Assembly: GCF_009696275.1 (NCBI RefSeq) | Contig: NZ_VUMI01000048.1 | Span: 1 to 44,334 of the forward strand | Reading direction: 5' to 3' | DNA from: Eisenbergiella porci | Lineage (GTDB): Bacteria > Bacillota > Clostridia > Lachnospirales > Lachnospiraceae | Length of the DNA stretch: 44,334 nt | Shown here: piece by piece, positions 16,075 to 26,853 of the stretch | Numbering within the stretch: the first letter of the stretch is position 1 | Layout: each line of letters opens with the position of its first letter | Translations under genes and position numbers: made by a program | Notes under the pieces: generated by a model | What the model was told of the DNA's origin: nothing | Databases searched by the model: none | What the model saw: the letters and a program-made list of their open reading frames with translations, nothing else

Positions 16075-17766
16075 ATGTCTATTAATGATGTAGGAATGTT
16101 GTTTTCTTTCATCGGCGGCCTGGGAATGTTCCTTTACGGGATGAATATCATGGCCGACGGCCTTCAGAAATCAGCCGGAGGAAAAATGCAGAAGCTGATG
16201 GGCTTTCTGACAAAAAACAGGCTGATGGCTATTCTTGTAGGCGCAGGAGTCACCGCTATCATACAGAGCTCTTCAGCCACTACGGTTATGGTGGTAGGCT
16301 TTGTAAATGCAGGTATGCTGGAGCTTGCCCAGGCAGTGGGCGTTATCATGGGCGCCAATATCGGTACTACCATTACGGCATGGATTGTTTCCATGAGCGA
16401 ATGGGGGAGCGTAATGAAGCCGGAATTTTTTGCCCCGCTGCTTTTGGGGATCGGCGCGTTCCTCGTACTTTTTACAAAATCAGAAAAAAAGAAAAAAATC
16501 GGAGAGATTCTGGTAGGCTTCAGTATCCTGTTTATTGGCCTTTCCTTCATGTCCGATGCGATTAAGCCATACAGAGAAGCGCCCATATTTGCACAGGCTT
16601 TTGCCGTCCTTGGCAGGAATCCCGTTCTCGCGGTGCTGGCCGGCGCTGTGGTTACCGCCATTATCCAGAGCTCCTCGGCTTCTGTGGGTATCCTGCAGAC
16701 GCTGGCGCTCAACGGTGTGGTAAACTGGCAGTCCGCTGTGTTCATTACGCTGGGCCAGAATATCGGGACCTGTGTGACAGCCCTGATTTCCAGCGCGGGT
16801 GCCGGGAAAAATGCAAAAAGAGCCTCTGTTATCCACCTGTTGTTCAATGTCATCGGCGCTGTGGTTTTCGGCATTATCATGTTTGTCCTGTTCCGTTTTA
16901 ATGCGGCATGGGGCGCGGCAGCCATTAACAGCGTGGAAATTTCTGTTTTCCATACGATTTTCAACGTTCTAAATACCCTGATGCTGATTCCTTTTGCAAA
17001 TAAGCTTGTCAAGCTTTCTACCTATATAATAAGGGATGATAAGGAAGCGGAGATCGCAGAAATAACGCCGGCAGGGGAAATGCGCCGCCATCTGGACGAA
17101 CGTATTCTGGAAAACCCTGCATTTGCCATGGATACCGTGATGGGAGAGGTAAATATGATGGGTCAGTCCGCCCTGGAAAACCTGAAGGCGGCCCTGGAAG
17201 GCGTGGAGACAGGCAACAAGGAACTGATCCGATCTGTATTTGATAAGGAAAAAATCATAAATGAAATGGAAAAGGTTTTAACCTCCTTCCTTGTGAGGGT
17301 GGATAATCTTTCCCTTACCGAGGGACAGCATAAGGTGGTAAAAAATCTTTTCTATACCATCAGTGACCTGGAAAGGGTGGGAGATCACGCGGAAAATATC
17401 GCGGAGCTTGCCGAAAATATGCGCAAGGATGAGATCTCCTTTTCCAAGAAAGGCTTCAAAGATTTGAAGCTGATTTCCAGTGAAACCATACTGGCGCTGG
17501 AAAGCGCGCTGAAGGCCAGGGAGCTTTCCAGCACACAGGATGCAATTCAGGAAGCGGATTATGAAAGGAATGTGGATAAGCTGGAGGATGAGCTGCGGGA
17601 GAAGCACATCCAGCGTCTTTCCAAAGGGAAATGCGAGCCGGAAAGCGGCGTGGTATTCCTGGATCTGATTAGCAATCTGGAAAGAATCGCGGATCATGCC
17701 ACCAACATTGCGGGGTATGTGGTCAGCGAATCCCGCAAACCACTTCCTGCGCTGGATGAAGAGTGA
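16075..17766 (+). CDS. Na/Pi cotransporter with C-terminal PhoU-like domain (NptA/YjbB type)
   Basis: The 563-residue protein should import or export phosphate with sodium at the cell membrane. The N-terminal 310 residues contain two inverted Na/Pi-cotransport repeats, each with an IIQSSSA(T/S) motif (about residues 61-68 and 196-203) and GANIGTT or GQNIGTC. The C-terminal 200 residues are helical and PhoU-like, with two ERxGDHAENI/ERIADHATNI metal-binding motifs. The start has AGAGGAGA upstream. The gene lies downstream of Pho-box-like repeats and upstream of a PhoP/PhoR-like system, which supports a phosphate-limitation role. Length and domain order are normal for the family. Confidence 0.93.
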   Translation: MSINDVGMLFSFIGGLGMFLYGMNIMADGLQKSAGGKMQKLMGFLTKNRLMAILVGAGVTAIIQSSSATTVMVVGFVNAGMLELAQAVGVIMGANIGTTITAWIVSMSEWGSVMKPEFFAPLLLGIGAFLVLFTKSEKKKKIGEILVGFSILFIGLSFMSDAIKPYREAPIFAQAFAVLGRNPVLAVLAGAVVTAIIQSSSASVGILQTLALNGVVNWQSAVFITLGQNIGTCVTALISSAGAGKNAKRASVIHLLFNVIGAVVFGIIMFVLFRFNAAWGAAAINSVEISVFHTIFNVLNTLMLIPFANKLVKLSTYIIRDDKEAEIAEITPAGEMRRHLDERILENPAFAMDTVMGEVNMMGQSALENLKAALEGVETGNKELIRSVFDKEKIINEMEKVLTSFLVRVDNLSLTEGQHKVVKNLFYTISDLERVGDHAENIAELAENMRKDEISFSKKGFKDLKLISSETILALESALKARELSSTQDAIQEADYERNVDKLEDELREKHIQRLSKGKCEPESGVVFLDLISNLERIADHATNIAGYVVSESRKPLPALDEE

Positions 17767-17859
17767 TATACTGTTGTCATAAGATCCAGACACTCCTCGG
17801 TACCGGATTTTGTGCAACAGGTGTAGGAAATAATGGCGTTTGGCGGAATGGAGAGTAGG

Positions 17860-18576
17860 ATGCAGAAGATATTTGTGATTGAGGATGATGAGAATATCCG
17901 GAATCTGGTGAAAATTGCTTTGGAAGGTTATGGCTATCAGGTGGCGGCTTTTGAGACTGCGGAAGAAGCGTTGGAGGTTGTTGGGAGGGAGAAGCCGGAT
18001 TTGGCGGTTTTTGATTTAATGCTTCCCGGCATGGATGGTCTTTCTGCGATTCGGATTATCAGGGGGCGGGAGGATGAGCTGAAGAGTATGCCGATTATTG
18101 TGCTTACGGCTAAGGATAAGGAGTACGATAAGGTGGTGGGGCTGGACGGCGGCGCGGATGATTATGTGACTAAGCCCTTCGGGGTTTTGGAGCTGGCGGC
18201 GAGAATTCGTTCGTTGCTTAGAAGGGCGTCCGAGCAGCAGCCTGTGCAGTCCGAGGGAAAGGTGCGTCTGGGCGGTTTATGTGTGGATACGGCGGCCAGG
18301 GAAGTGGCCATGAACGGGGAGCCGGTGGTTCTGACTTATAAGGAATATGAGCTTCTTATGTATCTGATCGATAACCGGGCCAGAGTGGTGGAGCGGGATG
18401 AGCTTCTTAACAAACTCTGGGATTATACGGCAGACATAGAAACGCGTACACTGGACATCCATATCCGTACCCTGCGCCAGAAGCTGGGCGAGGAAGGCAG
18501 CAGATATATTAAGACTATCCGCAGCGTGGGCTATCGTTTTGTGCTCCCGCAGGAGACGGAAAACAGGGATAATTAA
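17860..18576 (+). CDS. OmpR/PhoB-family response regulator
   Basis: The 238-residue protein has a receiver domain (1-115) with the acidic pair EDD, phosphoacceptor Asp at about 52 (VFDLMLPG), Thr in LTAKDK and Lys in TKPF. A winged-helix DNA-binding domain (about 138-233) follows, ending with GYRF. The start at 17860 has GGAG six bases upstream; an in-frame ATG at 17833 also has an AGGA and would add nine residues. The histidine-kinase gene begins three bases after its stop. Position next to the phosphate transporter and Pho boxes suggests that it is the PhoP-type regulator of phosphate starvation. Confidence 0.92.
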   Translation: MQKIFVIEDDENIRNLVKIALEGYGYQVAAFETAEEALEVVGREKPDLAVFDLMLPGMDGLSAIRIIRGREDELKSMPIIVLTAKDKEYDKVVGLDGGADDYVTKPFGVLELAARIRSLLRRASEQQPVQSEGKVRLGGLCVDTAAREVAMNGEPVVLTYKEYELLMYLIDNRARVVERDELLNKLWDYTADIETRTLDIHIRTLRQKLGEEGSRYIKTIRSVGYRFVLPQETENRDN

Positions 18577-18579
18577 ATT

Positions 18580-19983
18580 ATGAAACGAGCGATATTACTC
18601 CGGTTCGTAGCGATACTCATGCTGGCCCTCGCGGTCAGCAGTGTTTTTTCTTACTATTTTATCGGCAAAAATATGCTGAAAAGCAATCGGGAATCCATGC
18701 TGAATACCATTCATGTGGTGGACTATTCCCTGAATTATGACGGGGATCTGCAGGAACAGCTCAGCCGTCTGCATGAAGCGACCATGGATGAAAATTCCCG
18801 CGTCACCATTATCGGTGAAGACGGCACGGTAGTGGCGGACAACGAAATTGAACAGGTGGATTCCCTGGAAAACCATCTGGAGAGGGAAGAGGTGAAAGAG
18901 GCGCTGCGCAGCGGCTCCGGTTTTGCTACCAGGAATTCGGAAAGCCTGGGGGAGAACATGCTGTATGTGGCGGTTCATTCCAAGAAGGGACCCTATGTGG
19001 TGCGCATGGCGGTTCCTTATACCAATATGCTGGATTATATGATACTGATTTTCCCGGTGCTTCTTCTGGGCACAGGGATTGCCTTTGCCATGAGCGTCGT
19101 CATCGCCGTGCGTTTTACAAATACGATTACCACGCCCTTAAATGAGATCTCCAGGGAGATGGAAAAGGTGCGCAGCGACAATCCCAGTTTTACCTTTAAA
19201 ACCTATAAATATAAGGAACTGAACGTGATTTCCGCAACCACCATGAAAATGGCGGAGGAAATCCGGGAGCACATGGACCGCCTGGAAAAGGAAAAACGTA
19301 TCCGCCAGGAATTTTTCAGCAATGCCTCCCATGAGCTTAAAACCCCTATCACATCGGTGAGAGGCTATGCGGAGCTGCTGGATCAGGGCTTTGTGACGGA
19401 TGAGGCCGTCAAAAAGGATTTTATTGCCAGGATTCTGAAGGAAACGGACAATATGACCAATCTGATCAATGATATCCTCATGATATCCAGGCTGGAAGCC
19501 AAGGAAGCGGAGGTGACCTATTCCACGGTGCGAATGGTGCCGCTGCTTACGGAAATTTTTGAATCTGTCGAACCCATTGCCGCGGAATATCAGGTAACGC
19601 TTCATAAGGAATGCGAGCCTGTCTCCATAGAGGCCAGCGCCAAACAGCTTCGGGAGCTGATTATGAATCTGGTCAGCAACGGCATCAAATACAACCATCC
19701 CGGCGGTAATGTATGGGTTGAAATCAGCGCCAGGGGGACGGATATGTGCGTTCGTGTCCGCGACGACGGCTGCGGAATCAGAAAGGAAGATCAGGACAGG
19801 ATCTTCGAACGCTTCTACCGCGTGGACAAAGGACGCAGCAAAAAGATGGGCGGCACAGGGCTTGGCCTGTCCATCGTAAAACATATTGCGGAGTACTATA
19901 ACGGTCATATTGAACTGGAAAGCGAGCCGGGGAAAGGCAGCTGTTTTACGGTGACGATCCCGGGAAATCAGACGAAAAGTTGA
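18580..19983 (+). CDS. Sensor histidine kinase (PhoR-like)
   Basis: The 467-residue membrane kinase has transmembrane segments at about 7-28 and 149-172 flanking an extracytoplasmic sensor region. Next come a HAMP-like linker, a HisKA domain with the phosphorylated histidine in NASHELKTP (His at about 251), and a HATPase domain with N-box NLVSNGIKYN, DDGCGI and GGTGLGLSIVKHI. It phosphorylates the adjacent response regulator. The genes are separated by only three bases, indicating translational coupling. The stimulus is inferred to be phosphate limitation from context. The sensor domain itself does not prove it. Confidence 0.92.
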   Translation: MKRAILLRFVAILMLALAVSSVFSYYFIGKNMLKSNRESMLNTIHVVDYSLNYDGDLQEQLSRLHEATMDENSRVTIIGEDGTVVADNEIEQVDSLENHLEREEVKEALRSGSGFATRNSESLGENMLYVAVHSKKGPYVVRMAVPYTNMLDYMILIFPVLLLGTGIAFAMSVVIAVRFTNTITTPLNEISREMEKVRSDNPSFTFKTYKYKELNVISATTMKMAEEIREHMDRLEKEKRIRQEFFSNASHELKTPITSVRGYAELLDQGFVTDEAVKKDFIARILKETDNMTNLINDILMISRLEAKEAEVTYSTVRMVPLLTEIFESVEPIAAEYQVTLHKECEPVSIEASAKQLRELIMNLVSNGIKYNHPGGNVWVEISARGTDMCVRVRDDGCGIRKEDQDRIFERFYRVDKGRSKKMGGTGLGLSIVKHIAEYYNGHIELESEPGKGSCFTVTIPGNQTKS

Positions 19984-20008
19984 CAACTTCGCGGCTTTGC
20001 GGTAAACT
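19980..20008 (+). promoter_or_regulatory. Candidate promoter for the DUF6465 gene
   Basis: A consensus TTGACA (19980-19985) overlaps the kinase stop codon and is 17 bp from TAAACT (20003-20008). The gene start lies 80 bases downstream with an optimal AAAGGAGGAG ribosome site. Confidence 0.65.
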
Positions 20009-20088
20009 TAGTCCTATATTCAGGTATATTACTGCTATGTGTATTGTGCTTGGACAAAGTACCTGGGTCTAAAGGAGGAGAAAAAATT

Positions 20089-20628
20089 ATGGCAGAAACG
20101 AAGAAAACCGAAGCAAAGGAAACTGTAAAACCTGTTGAGAAAATCGCTGCAAAAGCTGATGCGCCCAAAATCGAAACCAAAGAACCCGAAAAAACACCAG
20201 CAGTAAAAGCGGCCGTAAAAGAGCCCGCAGAGGCAAAGGCACCTGCCAAAAAGGCGCCTGCAAAGAAAACAGCTGTAAAAAAGGAAGCTGTGAAGAAAGA
20301 GACAGTAAAGAAAGAAACCGTAAAGAAGGAAACTGTGAAGAAAGAGCCTGTTAAGAAAGCCCCTGTGAAAAAAGCGGCTGAGAAGCCCGCAGCAGCCCCT
20401 GCGAAAAAAGCAGCGGCCAGGGAAGAGATCAAAGAGACAGTAACCGTACAGTTTTCAGGAAAATCCTACTCATCGGAGGATCTGGTAAAAATTGCGAAGG
20501 ACGTATGGAAATATGACCTGGGCAGGAACGAAGAAGAGTTCAAAACCGTGGAACTGTATGTAAAGCCGGAAGAGAGCAGTGTATATTATGTAATCAACGG
20601 AGACGTTACCGGCAGCTTTGCCATCTGA
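20089..20628 (+). CDS. Lys/Ala-rich DUF6465 family protein
   Basis: The 179-residue protein has two parts. Residues 1-110 are a low-complexity, highly charged tail rich in Lys, Ala, Glu and Pro. It includes a run of five-residue units of the type KKETV/KKEPV encoded by near-identical 15-bp tandem repeats. Residues about 112-179 form a compact domain (VTVQFSGKSYSSEDLVKIA... through ...YYVINGDVTGSFAI) that I recognise as DUF6465, common in Lachnospiraceae. The tail resembles histone H1-like or nucleoid-associated tails, so nucleic-acid binding is possible but inferred. Function unknown. It has a strong ribosome site and its own promoter. Confidence 0.78.
   Translation: MAETKKTEAKETVKPVEKIAAKADAPKIETKEPEKTPAVKAAVKEPAEAKAPAKKAPAKKTAVKKEAVKKETVKKETVKKETVKKEPVKKAPVKKAAEKPAAAPAKKAAAREEIKETVTVQFSGKSYSSEDLVKIAKDVWKYDLGRNEEEFKTVELYVKPEESSVYYVINGDVTGSFAI
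20270..20360 (+). repeat. 15-bp tandem repeats inside the DUF6465 gene
   Basis: About five successive units of the type AAGAAAGARRCNGTA encode KKETV-like pentapeptides. The units differ mainly at third codon positions. Such repeats can change copy number by slippage without shifting the frame. Confidence 0.65.
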
Positions 20629-20706
20629 TCCCAGGGAACAGAGGACTGTATTACATAGAACCGTTCTGACGCAGCATAAGGCTGCATATAACTTCACATC
20701 ATTTAC

Positions 20707-20784
20707 ACGCCGTATCCGGACAGGAACGGCGGATCTTTTGTCTGATCCGTCCGATTCCGGCCTCTTTAAGGATACGGCGTTTCT
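20707..20784 (+). terminator. Large terminator-like hairpin after the DUF6465 gene
   Basis: ACGCCGTATCC (20707-20717) is perfectly complementary to GGATACGGCGT (20770-20780). It encloses a second stem, GGATC (20731-20735) with GATCC (20744-20748). The outer stem is followed by TTCTTTT. It probably separates this gene from the heat-shock operon. Confidence 0.75.
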
Positions 20785-20881
20785 TTTGAAAATGTTTCCC
20801 CATGCAGGGATATTTGATTTTTTCTTAAGTTTACGTTCATGATTTTCATATTTTTTTCACTAATTTATTTCAAAAAACGAG

Positions 20882-20951
20882 TTGACAACGTTTGGGAGAA
20901 GTGATAATGTATGTTCAGAAGGTGTTAGCACTCCCAAGGGTTGAGTGCTAA
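20882..20951 (+). promoter_or_regulatory. Heat-shock operon promoter and CIRCE operator
   Basis: The CIRCE inverted repeat is perfect: TTAGCACTC (20925-20933), a 9-base spacer, GAGTGCTAA (20943-20951). It is the binding site of the HrcA repressor, encoded 24 bases downstream, so the operon is autoregulated. TTGACA (20882-20887) upstream is the likely -35 box. The -10 is either GATAAT (20903-20908, 15-bp spacing) or TAATGT two bases further on. Confidence 0.97.
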
Positions 20952-20974
20952 CAACTTAAAAAAGAGGTGAGGTA

Positions 20975-22009
20975 ATGCAGAGCGAACTGGATGAACGTAA
21001 AATGAAGATTCTGCAGGCTATCATCCGGAACTATCTGGAGACGGGAGAGCCGGTGGGCAGCAGGACAATTTCCAAATATACGGATTTGAACCTGAGTTCA
21101 GCTACCATCCGCAATGAGATGGCTGATCTGGAAGAGCTCGGTTATATCATTCAGCCTCATACCTCGGCAGGCAGGATCCCTTCCGATAAAGGCTACCGTC
21201 TTTATGTGGACAGCATGCTGGAAGAGAAGGACAGGGAAGTCGCTGATTTGAAGGAGCTTCTCGTGGAGAAGGAAGATAAGATGGAACATCTTCTCCAGCA
21301 GGTAGCGAAGGTTCTTGCGGTAAATACCAATTATGCGGCAATGATTTCATCGCCGCTTTATCATGGAAACAAGCTGAAGTTCATTCAGCTTTCAAGAGTG
21401 GATGAACATCAGGTGCTGGCGGTTATCGTTGTGGAAGGCAATGTGATTAAGAACACAATGCTCCACGTGGACGAGGCGCCTGATCAGGAAACCATGCTTA
21501 AGCTCAACATCCTGCTGAATACGCATTTAAACGGCAAATCCATGGATGAGATCAATCTGGGGACAATAGCCAACCTGAAGCAGCAGGCAGGAATACACAG
21601 CAGCATGGTGGGAGAAATTATCGATGCGGTGGCGGAAGCCATTCAGGCGGATGAAGACCTGGAGATTTATACCAGCGGCACCAACAACATCCTTAAATAT
21701 CCGGAGCTGGCGGATAAGGAGCTGGCCGGACAGCTTATTACCACATTTGAAGAAAAACAGGCATTAAACCAGATAGTTCAGGAAACACTTGCTGATGAGA
21801 ACAGCACCGGCATACAGGTATATATCGGTGATGAGACCCCGGTACAGACAATGAAGGACTGCAGTATTGTTACAGCAACCTATGAACTGGGAGAAGGAAT
21901 GAAAGGGACGGTGGGAATCATCGGACCGAAGAGAATGGATTACGACAGAGTCGTGGGCATTCTGAAGAATCTCATGAGCCAGCTGGATACGCTGTATAAG
22001 AAAAAATAG
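20975..22009 (+). CDS. hrcA: Heat-inducible transcription repressor HrcA
   Basis: The 344-residue repressor binds CIRCE and is kept active by GroEL, so misfolded protein derepresses the operon. An N-terminal winged helix (about residues 1-75, with YLETGEPVGSRTISK and SSATIRNEMADLEE and TSAGRIPSDKGYR) is followed by the GAF-like HrcA domain. It ends with GIIGPKRMDYDRVVGIL. The start is the ATG after AGAGGTGAGG. grpE follows directly. Length is usual. Confidence 0.97.
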   Translation: MQSELDERKMKILQAIIRNYLETGEPVGSRTISKYTDLNLSSATIRNEMADLEELGYIIQPHTSAGRIPSDKGYRLYVDSMLEEKDREVADLKELLVEKEDKMEHLLQQVAKVLAVNTNYAAMISSPLYHGNKLKFIQLSRVDEHQVLAVIVVEGNVIKNTMLHVDEAPDQETMLKLNILLNTHLNGKSMDEINLGTIANLKQQAGIHSSMVGEIIDAVAEAIQADEDLEIYTSGTNNILKYPELADKELAGQLITTFEEKQALNQIVQETLADENSTGIQVYIGDETPVQTMKDCSIVTATYELGEGMKGTVGIIGPKRMDYDRVVGILKNLMSQLDTLYKKK

Positions 22010-22044
22010 AAGTGTCAGGTACACAGAATGGAGTGAAGCAGAAA

Positions 22045-22737
22045 ATGGAAAATAAAGATAACCGTAATCTGGAAGAAGAGATGGACACTGCTTCTGAGGC
22101 GAAGGCCGGAGAAGAGACAGCAGAAGCTCCCAGGACAGAGGAAACGGCAGACGCGGATACTGATTCTTCCGAAGGAAACGGAGAAGGCGGTGAAGCCGGG
22201 GCATCGGAGAATACCCAGGAGGATTCCGAACAGGCGGAGGATAATTCCTCTGTAGAAAAAGAGGGATTCTTCAAAAAGAAAAAGAAAGATAAAAAAGAAG
22301 AGGCCTTCAAAGTGCAAATTGACGAACTGGAAGACAGGATAAAACGTCAGATGGCCGAATTTGAAAACTTCAGAAAACGTACCGACAAAGAAAAGGCAGC
22401 AATGTTCGAAACCGGAGCAAAAAGTGTGATAGAGAAAATCCTCCCGGTGGTTGACAACTTTGAAAGAGGTCTGGCAGCCGTACCGGAGAATGAGAAGGAT
22501 TCCGCTTTTGTGGAAGGCATGAACAAGGTATATAAACAGCTGATGACCGAGCTGGACAACATGGGAGTAAAACCCATCGAAGCTGCAGGTCAGGAATTCG
22601 ATCCTAATTTCCACAATGCAGTGATGCATGTGGAGGATGAGGAATACGGTGAGAACATCGTAGTGGAGGAATTCCAGAAGGGTTACACATATCATGACGC
22701 TGTGGTAAGACACAGTATGGTTAAGGTGGCAAATTAA
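22045..22737 (+). CDS. grpE: Nucleotide exchange factor GrpE
   Basis: The 230-residue protein releases ADP from DnaK. Residues 1-85 are an unusually long acidic, Glu/Ala/Asp-rich leader followed by a lysine-rich patch (KKKKKDKKEE). The long helix (about 88-135) with FENFRKRTDKEK and the beta domain ending GYTYHDAVVRHSMVKV are diagnostic. The start at 22045 is chosen because GGAGTGAAG lies upstream; a GTG at 22012 would also be in frame and only three bases after the hrcA stop. Part of the CIRCE-controlled operon. Confidence 0.95.
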   Translation: MENKDNRNLEEEMDTASEAKAGEETAEAPRTEETADADTDSSEGNGEGGEAGASENTQEDSEQAEDNSSVEKEGFFKKKKKDKKEEAFKVQIDELEDRIKRQMAEFENFRKRTDKEKAAMFETGAKSVIEKILPVVDNFERGLAAVPENEKDSAFVEGMNKVYKQLMTELDNMGVKPIEAAGQEFDPNFHNAVMHVEDEEYGENIVVEEFQKGYTYHDAVVRHSMVKVAN

Positions 22738-22774
22738 GTATTTCAGGCATGGCCTGATGAAATAGCCGTATTAA

Positions 22775-24667
<1,893 letters not shown>

Positions 24668-24681
24668 GCTTAACAAAAATA

Positions 24682-24717
24682 CAACACTAGGGGGCACTGC
24701 CGTGTCCCTTAGTGTTG
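24682..24717 (+). other. Intercistronic hairpin between dnaK and dnaJ
   Basis: CAACACTA (24682-24689) is perfectly complementary to TAGTGTTG (24710-24717), with further GGGGCAC/GTGTCCC pairing inside. No T-run follows, so it is not a standard terminator. It may protect or process the mRNA and set a lower DnaJ-to-DnaK ratio. Confidence 0.6.
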
Positions 24718-24770
24718 CGTTCAGAAAAAGATGATTCTGCGGTGAATGCAGAACCAAGGGAGGCATATTT

Positions 24771-25946
24771 ATGGCGGAACAAAAGAGAGATTATTATGAG
24801 GTCCTAGGCGTTGAGAAGAATGCTGACGACGCAGCCATTAAGAAAGCATACAGAGTCCTCGCCAAAAAATACCATCCTGATATGAACCCGGGAGATGCGG
24901 AGGCGGAAAAGAAATTTAAGGAAGCATCGGAGGCATATGCGATACTGAGTGATCCTGAGAAACGGCGCCAGTACGACCAGTTCGGCCATGCAGCCTTTGA
25001 CAACGGCGCGGGTGGCGGCGGCTTCGGCGGCTTTGATTTCAACAGCGCAGATTTTGGCGATATTTTCGGTGATATATTTGGTGATTTCTTCGGCGGCGGA
25101 TCCCGCAGAAGCGGCAGGGCGAGCAATGCACCCATGAAGGGCGCCAATCTTCGTACCAGTGTGCACATAACCTTCGAAGAAGCGGTATTCGGTACATCTA
25201 AGACCATAGAACTGAATGTAAAGGAAGAATGTAAGACCTGTCACGGAACGGGAGCCAAGGAGGGCACACAGCCCATTACCTGTCCCAAGTGCGGCGGTAA
25301 GGGCCAGGTGGTGTTTACCCAGCAGTCCTTCTTCGGCACGGTCCGCAATGTACAGACCTGTCCGGACTGTAACGGCACCGGCAAGGTAATTAAAGATAAA
25401 TGTACTGACTGCCATGGAAGCGGTTATGTACCCATGAAGAAACGGTTTGAGGTGGATATCCCTGCGGGAATCGACAACGGCCAGTGCAAGCGTCTGGCTG
25501 GCATGGGAGAACCGGGCGTCAACGGCGGCCCGAGGGGAGATGTGCTTGTAGAAGTCATTGTAGGGCGTCATCCCATATTCCAGCGCCAGGATTACAATAT
25601 CTATTCCACGGTCCCTGTATCCTTTGCCGTAGCGGCTCTTGGCGGCGAGGTAGTTATTGATACGGTGGACGGCAAGGTTATTTACGATGTGAAGCCCGGA
25701 ACCCAGACGGACACCAAAATCCGCCTGAAGGGAAAAGGCGTTCCCAATCTGCGGAACAAAGAGGTGCGCGGCGACCACTACGTAACTCTTGTAGTCCAGG
25801 TACCCGACAAGCTTTCCGGCGAAGCCAAGGAACTGCTCAGAAAATTCGACGAAGTTTCCGGCGACAGCCTGAATGCGGCGAAGAGAATGGGCGATGGCGG
25901 AGCTGCGGAAGGGAAAGAAAAGAAGAAAAAAGGATTCTGGAAATAG
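24771..25946 (+). CDS. dnaJ: Molecular chaperone DnaJ (Hsp40)
   Basis: The 391-residue cochaperone stimulates DnaK ATPase. It has a J-domain (1-70) with the essential HPD at residues 35-37, a Gly/Phe-rich region (about 78-115), and a zinc domain with four CxxCxGxG motifs ([32 protein letters not shown]) between about 155 and 215. The C-terminal substrate-binding domains follow, and a lysine-rich end. Start after AGGGAGG. It ends the heat-shock transcript at a strong terminator. In Bacillus the next genes would be prmA, rsmE and mtaB, here displaced by about 5 kb. Confidence 0.97.
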   Translation: MAEQKRDYYEVLGVEKNADDAAIKKAYRVLAKKYHPDMNPGDAEAEKKFKEASEAYAILSDPEKRRQYDQFGHAAFDNGAGGGGFGGFDFNSADFGDIFGDIFGDFFGGGSRRSGRASNAPMKGANLRTSVHITFEEAVFGTSKTIELNVKEECKTCHGTGAKEGTQPITCPKCGGKGQVVFTQQSFFGTVRNVQTCPDCNGTGKVIKDKCTDCHGSGYVPMKKRFEVDIPAGIDNGQCKRLAGMGEPGVNGGPRGDVLVEVIVGRHPIFQRQDYNIYSTVPVSFAVAALGGEVVIDTVDGKVIYDVKPGTQTDTKIRLKGKGVPNLRNKEVRGDHYVTLVVQVPDKLSGEAKELLRKFDEVSGDSLNAAKRMGDGGAAEGKEKKKKGFWK

Positions 25947-25972
25947 GAATTTCCGGATTCCTGACAGATAAC

Positions 25973-25999
25973 AAAAGGCAGCCCGCGGGGCTGCCTTTT
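25973..25999 (+). terminator. Strong intrinsic terminator after dnaJ
   Basis: A perfect 12-bp stem AAAAGGCAGCCC (25973-25984) / GGGCTGCCTTTT (25988-25999) has a 3-base loop. The A and T ends make it bidirectional, so it could also stop the convergent GNAT transcript. Confidence 0.92.
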
Positions 26000-26098
26000 G
26001 TATATAGCGGCGTTTCCCCGGAGGGAACGGGTGGATAACAGGCGAGCGCCTTAGGAACGCTTTGGATAAGGGAATGCTATAAGAACGGAGTACAGCTG

Positions 26099-26551
26099 TC
26101 AGGAGAGCGGCTTAAAATAAATCCGGCTGTCCTCACCGCCCGTATCCGGCCGGTTTTCCATGTAAACAAATCCGTATTTTTCATAGAACCCAATATGATC
26201 CGTAGCCAGATATACTTTTTCATGTCCCTGCCTCCTGGCTTCTTCACAAGCATGGCTGATAGTTTGCTCACTGTATCTGTGTCCCCGGTACTCAGGCGCT
26301 GTAAATACAAACCCCAGCCAGGGAAACAGCCGGATATCATCGATACAGTCCTGATGTGTCAGGGTAACAAAGGAAACAAGTTCATCCCCATCGCACAGAA
26401 GAAACAGCTTGCCGCCTGTTCCCAGCACCGTTTCAAACCGGCCGTCCCTGAGCAGCACTGCCAGATATTTTGCTGCGCCCCAGTCGCAGCTCCCGATTTT
26501 TTCTATCCAGCATTCTTTTTTTCCATCTTCAAAATATTCGATTATCTGCAT
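26099..26551 (-). CDS. GNAT family N-acetyltransferase
   Basis: The 150-residue protein has the GNAT fold: beta strands ending in LGFVFTAPEYRGHRYSEQ (about residues 82-99), where RGHRYS takes the place of the acetyl-CoA pyrophosphate loop. A C-terminal ATDHIGFYEKYGFVYM motif follows, with the conserved tyrosines. The acceptor is unknown. The start at 26551 is chosen because AAGGAGG lies seven bases upstream on the minus strand; a longer frame lacks this. It faces dnaJ and is the first gene of the segment that separates dnaJ from prmA. Confidence 0.88.
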   Translation of the reverse strand: MQIIEYFEDGKKECWIEKIGSCDWGAAKYLAVLLRDGRFETVLGTGGKLFLLCDGDELVSFVTLTHQDCIDDIRLFPWLGFVFTAPEYRGHRYSEQTISHACEEARRQGHEKVYLATDHIGFYEKYGFVYMENRPDTGGEDSRIYFKPLS

Positions 26552-26853
26552 AAAGGGCCTCCTTGAAAATGATTTTTTCCCCACATGGACCTGTGCCATC
26601 CGGTATTCTGCGCGCGTATACGGACGGCAGCCGACGCGGCGGATGCCGGTATGTCTTGATGCGGAAGTGGGACGGGGACTGGCCTTCGACCATATAGAGG
26701 CGGTCCGTATGGGGCTGCAACGTTTGTAACGGCTGTAAATGACAGTTTATACTTAACTGCTGTTGAACCCGGGTAATCCTTGCTAAGCCGACATGCCTAT
26801 GATAGACTGGAAGCTGATAGAATTGTGAAGCTGTAACTCAACGGAGGTAAAGC
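26552..26853. other. Intergenic region upstream of the GNAT gene
   Basis: About 300 bases between the GNAT start and the AAA-ATPase remnant. A plus-strand frame ends near 26729 with GRGLAFDHIEAVRMGLQRL, which might be the tail of a lost gene, but I cannot assign it to a family. A good GGAGG (about 26841-26845) precedes the remnant that starts at 26854. Confidence 0.35.

Noticed and set aside
26409-26729. 106-residue plus-strand frame antisense to the GNAT start
   Set aside because: Its first two-thirds are antisense to the GNAT gene and leader; the last 25 residues match no family that I recognise, so at most a gene tail.
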